Below, in pieces: positions 63,863 through 64,000 of a stretch of DNA of 64,000 nucleotides. A program made the translations under genes and the position numbers. A model generated the notes under the pieces. That model had not been told where the DNA came from, did no database searches, and saw only the letters and a program-made list of their open reading frames with translations. The first letter of the stretch is position 1. Each line of letters opens with the position of its first letter. Where the stretch lies: contig MZZL01000408.1 in the NCBI GenBank assembly GCA_002749535.1, positions 2,000,631 to 2,064,630 of the forward strand, given 5' to 3'. The DNA comes from Apophysomyces variabilis (lineage: Eukaryota > Mucoromycota > Mucoromycetes > Mucorales > Mucoraceae).

Positions 63863-64000
63863 TTTACAAACATATCTGAAGAGGGACAGTCCAAAACTCA
63901 AGCTATCCATAATAGAAATAGGAAATGAATACTATCTAGAGTTTTGGCCGGTCTTAAAAGGTTTAGAACAACCGGCTTCCTTACACAGACCTGCTCGCAA

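Overview
The window is nuclear DNA of a filamentous fungus, most likely a Mucorales-type member of Mucoromycota. The genes are split by many short introns of roughly 50-70 nt, with GTAAGT-type donors and CTAAC-like branch points. Protein motifs are fungal, and the gaps hold decayed Tc1/mariner, LINE and DIRS-like elements. No bacterial, organellar or viral genes were recognised, and no rRNA, tRNA or CRISPR. Placement below phylum is inference.

Layout. 1-7.2 kb: an intact secreted SGNH phospholipase B-like gene (minus), an unresolved membrane-protein-like gene (minus), then two mariner remnants and a LINE reverse-transcriptase remnant. 7.2-12.1 kb: complex I 30 kDa subunit (plus) and a Phx1-like homeodomain factor (minus). 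12.1-18.6 kb: gene-poor, with a DIRS-like RNase H remnant. 18.6-29.8 kb: dense housekeeping block with PP1 phosphatase (plus), inositol-pentakisphosphate 2-kinase (minus, about six exons), a broken small secreted-protein gene, a GT2 polysaccharide synthase (plus), EIPR1/TSSC1 WD40 protein (minus) and the STE24 CAAX protease (plus). 29.8-34.2 kb: gene-poor, with a duplicated promoter-like block carrying ACGCGT and TGACGCA. 34.2-38.2 kb: NEDD8 protease, NAC beta subunit, a small proline-rich membrane protein with a six-cysteine tail, and a short serine-rich ORF. 38.2-44.9 kb: transposon-rich, with a decayed mariner element. 44.9-64 kb: an O-fucosyltransferase-like type II membrane protein, a GYP5/EVI5-type TBC Rab-GAP, a hotdog thioesterase, a ceramide synthase (minus), calreticulin with a UPR element, a DDX42-like DEAD-box helicase, a short CLASP (minus) and a GPI-tailed subtilase.

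Several products act in the secretory pathway: calreticulin, ceramide synthase, STE24, EIPR1, TBC Rab-GAP, O-fucosyltransferase-like protein, PLB and subtilase. The genes are on mixed strands with their own promoters, so this looks like ordinary neighbourhood, not a functional cluster. I did not find a convincing new multi-gene system. The points most worth checking are the six-cysteine membrane protein, two GC-AG introns, the single-TOG short CLASP, a PP1 lacking the usual CDK-site tail, the UPRE in front of calreticulin, and promoter-like regions with no obvious long ORF.

Exon borders were read by eye. Junctions were accepted where frame, consensus and family alignment agreed. Unresolved ones are stated.
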